Below are positions 7,059 to 10,000 of a stretch of DNA of 10,000 bases, one piece after another. The notes beneath the pieces are model-generated. The model made no database searches, was not told where the DNA came from, and saw only the letters and a list, made by a program, of their open reading frames with translations. This DNA comes from Candidatus Hydrogenedens sp. (GTDB taxonomy: Bacteria; Hydrogenedentota; Hydrogenedentia; Hydrogenedentales; Hydrogenedentaceae). The stretch is from NCBI GenBank assembly GCA_020216745.1, contig JAIWNQ010000081.1:1-10000 (forward strand), written 5' to 3'. The translations under genes were made by a program, and so were the position numbers. The first letter of the stretch is position 1; each line of letters begins with the position of its first letter.

Positions 7059-8159
7059 ATGCAAATATGTGTTTTAGGTGGATGTGGGGATATGGCAAAA
7101 GTTGCGCTCGAATTACTTGCAAAGGAAGATGATGTAACTTCCATTACCATTGCCGATATTAATGTAGATAAGGCGCAACAAATTGCAAAAAATCTCGGTT
7201 CTAAGTTTTCAGCTAAATTTGTCAATGCAAAAGATAGAGCATCTCTAATTGACGCTGTTAGAGTGCATAATGTAGCATTGGGGTTTATCGGTCCATTTTA
7301 TATGTTTGAACATGACATTATTGATGCATGTCTCGATGCAAAAGTGCCTTATGTGAGTATTTGCGATGATTATGATGCCTATCTCTCTGCGATAACTCTA
7401 AATGAAAAGGCAAAAGATGCAGGAATTACAGTAATTGCAGGATTGGGAAACTCACCAGGAATAACTAATTTATTAGCAAAGAAAGGTTATGTATCCTTAG
7501 ACAAACCAGAACGAATAGAAATCAATTGGGCTGGAGGTTCAGATGAAGATATCGGACCAGCAAATGTAAAACACGTATTGCATATTTTTAGCGGTTATAC
7601 CCTGCAGTGGCGAGATGGAAAAGAGGTAAAAATTAAAACTGGTACAGAACGAAAAATAGTGGAGTTTCCTGAACCTATGGGCAAATTACCTGTCTATATT
7701 ACGGGTCATGCGGAATCCGTGTCTGTCCCACGCAATTTGCCAGGTTTGACGTATGTATCACTACATGGGGGTATTCACCCACCATATATTGCACGTTTAG
7801 CCACATTTTTAGGCTCCCTCGGATTAACGAATACCTCGCGAAAACGGGAAATATTAACCAAAATTCTTTTGCCACTGGTTAATATGGGCATCTTCTCAAA
7901 AGGAGGTATCGACCAGTCCGTATTCCGTATAGATGTGTATGGTGAGAAGAATGGAAAACCAACACATCATTATTATTCTGGTGTAGGGCACATCGCTGAG
8001 ATAACGAGTATCCCCGCAGTTGAAGGGGCACTAATGATAGCGCGTGGCGAATTAAATAAACCTGGGGTACACTCCGCCGAATCCGCTATCGACGATGTTG
8101 ATGCATTCCTAAATCGTTTGAAAAATCGCAATGTAAAGCTCTTCTACTATGAGGAATAA
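7059..8159 (+). CDS. Saccharopine/lysine dehydrogenase-family NAD(P)-dependent oxidoreductase
   Basis: A 366-residue cytosolic protein with an N-terminal Rossmann fold: MQICVLGGCGDMA (glycine loop, residues 7-13), strand-ending Asp33 in ITIADIN, and an alternating beta-alpha pattern to about residue 130. The segment GLGNSPGITNLLA after the Rossmann domain is typical of saccharopine dehydrogenase, lysine 6-dehydrogenase and carboxynorspermidine dehydrogenase relatives. The remainder resembles the family's catalytic domain, with a late GALMIARGE helix. Members oxidise or form C-N bonds at amino acids such as lysine; the substrate cannot be read here. AAAGGAG lies 6 nt before the ATG. The gene stands alone, between divergent and convergent neighbours, with no lysine or polyamine genes nearby. 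The family is secure and the exact reaction is open. Confidence 0.85.
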   Translation: MQICVLGGCGDMAKVALELLAKEDDVTSITIADINVDKAQQIAKNLGSKFSAKFVNAKDRASLIDAVRVHNVALGFIGPFYMFEHDIIDACLDAKVPYVSICDDYDAYLSAITLNEKAKDAGITVIAGLGNSPGITNLLAKKGYVSLDKPERIEINWAGGSDEDIGPANVKHVLHIFSGYTLQWRDGKEVKIKTGTERKIVEFPEPMGKLPVYITGHAESVSVPRNLPGLTYVSLHGGIHPPYIARLATFLGSLGLTNTSRKREILTKILLPLVNMGIFSKGGIDQSVFRIDVYGEKNGKPTHHYYSGVGHIAEITSIPAVEGALMIARGELNKPGVHSAESAIDDVDAFLNRLKNRNVKLFYYEE

Positions 8160-8174
8160 TATACAAGTTTATAT

Positions 8175-8228
8175 GTCCAACTTGTCCTAATTATCTGAAA
8201 AGTCTGACATGTCTGAAAATCTGAAATT
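8175..8228. repeat. Degenerate 9-nt-period tandem repeat after the dehydrogenase gene
   Basis: Five consecutive units fit a 9-nt period: GTCCAACTT, GTCCTAATT, ATCTGAAAA, GTCTGACAT, GTCTGAAAA, followed by a shortened TCTGAAATT. Positions 2-3 (TC) are constant in the five full units and the first base is G in four of them. It fills most of the gap between two convergent stop codons. The unit GTCCTAATT is shared exactly with the repeat after clpA. Confidence 0.55.
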
Positions 8229-8243
8229 ATTCACCGAATATTT

Positions 8244-8921
8244 TTATTTTTCTAATTTTTTGTGAGAAAACCACCAATCATAGCATTCATAACCACCTTC
8301 TTTAGCTTTAGCCAAACGTTCTCTGGCACTATTCGTATCAGTAGGTGGTGGTATAATTACACGGTCCTTAATTAATTCATTATGAGGCCAATTCTCAGGC
8401 ATTGCAACCTTATATTTATCGGCAATTTGTAACGCCTCTACAATTCGAACGACTTCGTCAATGTTTCTACCTACCTCTTGAGGATAATAAATAATCAACC
8501 GTATTTTTGACTTGTCATCAACGACAAATACTGCCCGAACTGTATTTGTTCCTTTTCCCGGATGGACCAGCCCCAGAGTATTTGCTACTGCACCATTGTC
8601 CGCTATAATGGGAAATTGAATATCAATTCCTAACTTTTCCCGTATCCATTCTTCCCACTTTATATGCGAGAACACCTGGTCCATACTAAGACCTATCAAC
8701 TCACAATTCAACGCCTTAAACTTTTCATACCGATTTTGAAATGCTACAAACTCTGTAGTGCATACAGGTGTAAAATCCGCTGGATGGCTGAACAAGACAA
8801 ACCATTTCCCTGCAAACACTTTAGGTAATTCTATCTTGCCATGTGTCGTCATTATATTCATTGTAGGAAAATCATCTCCTAATAGCGGAATCCCTTGTTT
8901 TGAAACGTCTGGATTACTCAT
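8244..8921 (-). CDS. Peroxiredoxin of the Prx6 / archaeal-type group
   Basis: A 225-residue thiol peroxidase that reduces hydrogen peroxide and organic peroxides in the cytosol. The peroxidatic cysteine is Cys54 in [13 protein letters not shown], the canonical PxxxTxxC motif, and the active-site Arg is Arg129 in NTVRAVF. The Prx6-type C-terminal extension is present, including the YYPQEVGRN block and [16 protein letters not shown]. Near the end is [14 protein letters not shown], with a cysteine (Cys213) at about the place of the resolving cysteine of archaeal enzymes such as the Aeropyrum one; the second cysteine often seen in that tail is Ser here. The ATG at 8921 is chosen because AAGGAG lies 7 nt before it; a GTG at 8927 is only 1 nt from that site. 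It lies downstream of the methyltransferase gene on the same strand. Confidence 0.95.
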   Translation of the reverse strand: MSNPDVSKQGIPLLGDDFPTMNIMTTHGKIELPKVFAGKWFVLFSHPADFTPVCTTEFVAFQNRYEKFKALNCELIGLSMDQVFSHIKWEEWIREKLGIDIQFPIIADNGAVANTLGLVHPGKGTNTVRAVFVVDDKSKIRLIIYYPQEVGRNIDEVVRIVEALQIADKYKVAMPENWPHNELIKDRVIIPPPTDTNSARERLAKAKEGGYECYDWWFSHKKLEK

Positions 8922-8965
8922 AAACACTCTCCTTTCTTTCTGGTTAGATAGTTATGTTATATAGG

Positions 8966-8979
8966 TTATGTTAACATAA
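8966..8979. promoter_or_regulatory. Perfect 14-bp palindrome upstream of the peroxiredoxin, possible operator
   Basis: TTATGTTAACATAA is its own reverse complement. It lies 44 nt before the peroxiredoxin ATG, between a TTGAAT and a TATATA box on the minus strand that are spaced 20 nt. The 9-mer GTTATGTTA at its left side is repeated at 8951-8959. The position fits a repressor or activator site for an oxidative-stress regulator; the regulator is not known. Confidence 0.35.
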
Positions 8980-9004
8980 AAATATTCAAAATATAAAACG
9001 TATA

Positions 9005-9018
9005 AATTACAAGTAATT
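9005..9018. other. Short inverted repeat between the methyltransferase and peroxiredoxin genes
   Basis: AATTAC, two bases, then GTAATT form a perfect 6-bp inverted repeat about 20 nt past the methyltransferase stop. It is too short and AT-rich for a terminator and could be a protein-binding site or chance. Confidence 0.2.
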
Positions 9019-9038
9019 AATACTGCTCCTCTTACATT

Positions 9039-9992
9039 TTAAATTCTTTTCTGGTCTTTCATTGTATTCCGTTCCCAAAATACTCCACCAACATAACCTT
9101 GGATTGTTTTGTCTTCCTCTGCTAATTCTAAACGTTTTTCTGCTAAACAGCAATAAGTCTCATCTATTTCGACACCGCAGTAGTGTCGACCTAATTTCTT
9201 TGCTACAACACAAGTAGTCCCTACACCCGAAAAAGGGTCAAAAACAAAATCCCCTTCTTTAGAACTGGCAAGGATAATTTTAGCCACAAGTTTTTCTGGT
9301 TTCTGTGTCGGATGGTCAGTATTCTCAGGCATAGACCAAAATGGAACAGTTATATCTGTCCATAGATTCGATGGATATGTTAGCCGATAATTGCCATCTT
9401 GTTCACTTTTCCAATCTTTAGGTTTACCTGCCTCGTCCCTGTAAGGTGCAACTACTTTCCGTTTCAGCATAACTGCTTTACTATTGAAATAGAACTTATT
9501 GGACACAGTACCGAACCAGATATCCTCTGAGCAGTTTTTCCAGTTACTTAGAGCACCTCGACCTTTTTCCCGTTCCCATGTAATTCGGTTTTGAACCTTA
9601 AAGTATTTAGACATCACACGATAAATTGCTGAGGAAGATTTCCAATCACCGCAAATATAAATGGAAGCAGTTGGTTTTAGTATTCTTCTTAATGGATTTA
9701 ACCATGATTCTATCCAGTCCTCATACGCTTCTTCAGACATTTCACGGAATTGATTGGCATTAAACTGCTTACGTAAATTATATGGTGGATCTATAAACAA
9801 CAAATCTACAAATAATGTTGGTAAAAAATCGATAATTTTAAATAGGTCTTGATGAATTATTTTGTTTGTTATCTTACCTACCGAGACAGGATGGCTAATA
9901 TATAAAAACCGTTTTTTATAATTTTGTATCTCCCGTTTTGTTAGCGTTATTGTTCTATTTCGTTCTGCTCTACGATTACTTTTTACAGACAT
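9039..9992 (-). CDS. Site-specific DNA methyltransferase (N6-adenine or N4-cytosine), beta motif order
   Basis: A 317-residue protein that would transfer methyl from S-adenosylmethionine to an exocyclic amino group in DNA. Catalytic motif IV, DPPY (68-71), comes first, and the SAM-binding motif I, DPFSGVGTT (252-260), comes last, preceded by HPTQKP (227-232). This is the beta-class order. The target-recognition region should be about residues 140-220. The C-terminal piece IQGYVGGVFWERN is a tail I associate with some stand-alone relatives. The basic head (MSVKSNRRAERNRT) is followed by about 40 residues before the core. The ATG at 9992 is 8 nt from the window edge and the frame stays open beyond it, so the true start may lie further upstream. 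No restriction endonuclease is visible. The target sequence cannot be deduced. Confidence 0.92.
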   Translation of the reverse strand: MSVKSNRRAERNRTITLTKREIQNYKKRFLYISHPVSVGKITNKIIHQDLFKIIDFLPTLFVDLLFIDPPYNLRKQFNANQFREMSEEAYEDWIESWLNPLRRILKPTASIYICGDWKSSSAIYRVMSKYFKVQNRITWEREKGRGALSNWKNCSEDIWFGTVSNKFYFNSKAVMLKRKVVAPYRDEAGKPKDWKSEQDGNYRLTYPSNLWTDITVPFWSMPENTDHPTQKPEKLVAKIILASSKEGDFVFDPFSGVGTTCVVAKKLGRHYCGVEIDETYCCLAEKRLELAEEDKTIQGYVGGVFWERNTMKDQKRI

Positions 9993-10000
9993 ATTTCCAT

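Noticed and set aside
8160..8243. CRISPR-like array
   Set aside because: The units are 9 nt, degenerate and contiguous, with no spacers and no cas genes.
3448..9992. A linked multi-gene defence system
   Set aside because: ClpS-ClpA, the peroxiredoxin and the dehydrogenase are common cellular genes on separate transcription units; one methyltransferase alone does not make a defence island.

Overview
The window is AT-rich bacterial DNA with short intergenic gaps, good Shine-Dalgarno sites and mostly A/T-ending codons. ClpS-ClpA, a sigma-54-type activator and PurD place it in Bacteria, most likely a diderm lineage. An IMP cyclohydrolase domain standing alone, rather than fused in PurH, hints at a less-studied phylum. 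I cannot name the organism from sequence alone.

Layout. (1) Positions 2-1936, plus strand: the end of a stand-alone IMP cyclohydrolase-like gene, then purD, a small purine-synthesis cluster. (2) Positions 1993-3750, minus strand: a Cys-rich zinc-ribbon protein followed by an NtrC-class response regulator. The regulator appears to start at a rare ATT codon at 3369; the first in-frame ATG (3330) would remove the start of the receiver domain. (3) Positions 3888-6541, plus strand: clpS then clpA, the N-degron adaptor and its unfoldase. The two blocks diverge from one AT-rich region (3751-3887) with promoter-like sites on both strands. (4) Positions 6603-6779, minus strand: a 58-codon membrane protein gene, easily missed, with a strong Shine-Dalgarno site. 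(5) Positions 7059-8159, plus strand: a saccharopine/lysine dehydrogenase-family oxidoreductase. (6) Positions 8244-9992, minus strand: a Prx6/archaeal-type peroxiredoxin, and upstream of it a beta-order DNA methyltransferase with no restriction enzyme in view.

Non-coding structure. Two convergent junctions, after clpA and after the dehydrogenase, carry degenerate 9-nt-period repeats that share the nonamer GTCCTAATT. A perfect 14-bp palindrome lies upstream of the peroxiredoxin and could be an operator. No rRNA, tRNA, CRISPR array, transposase or convincing intrinsic terminator was seen.

Most genes are housekeeping functions, and I do not see a clear new multi-gene system. The points most worth following up are the ATT start, the altered active site of the lone IMP cyclohydrolase, the small membrane protein and the nonamer repeats.
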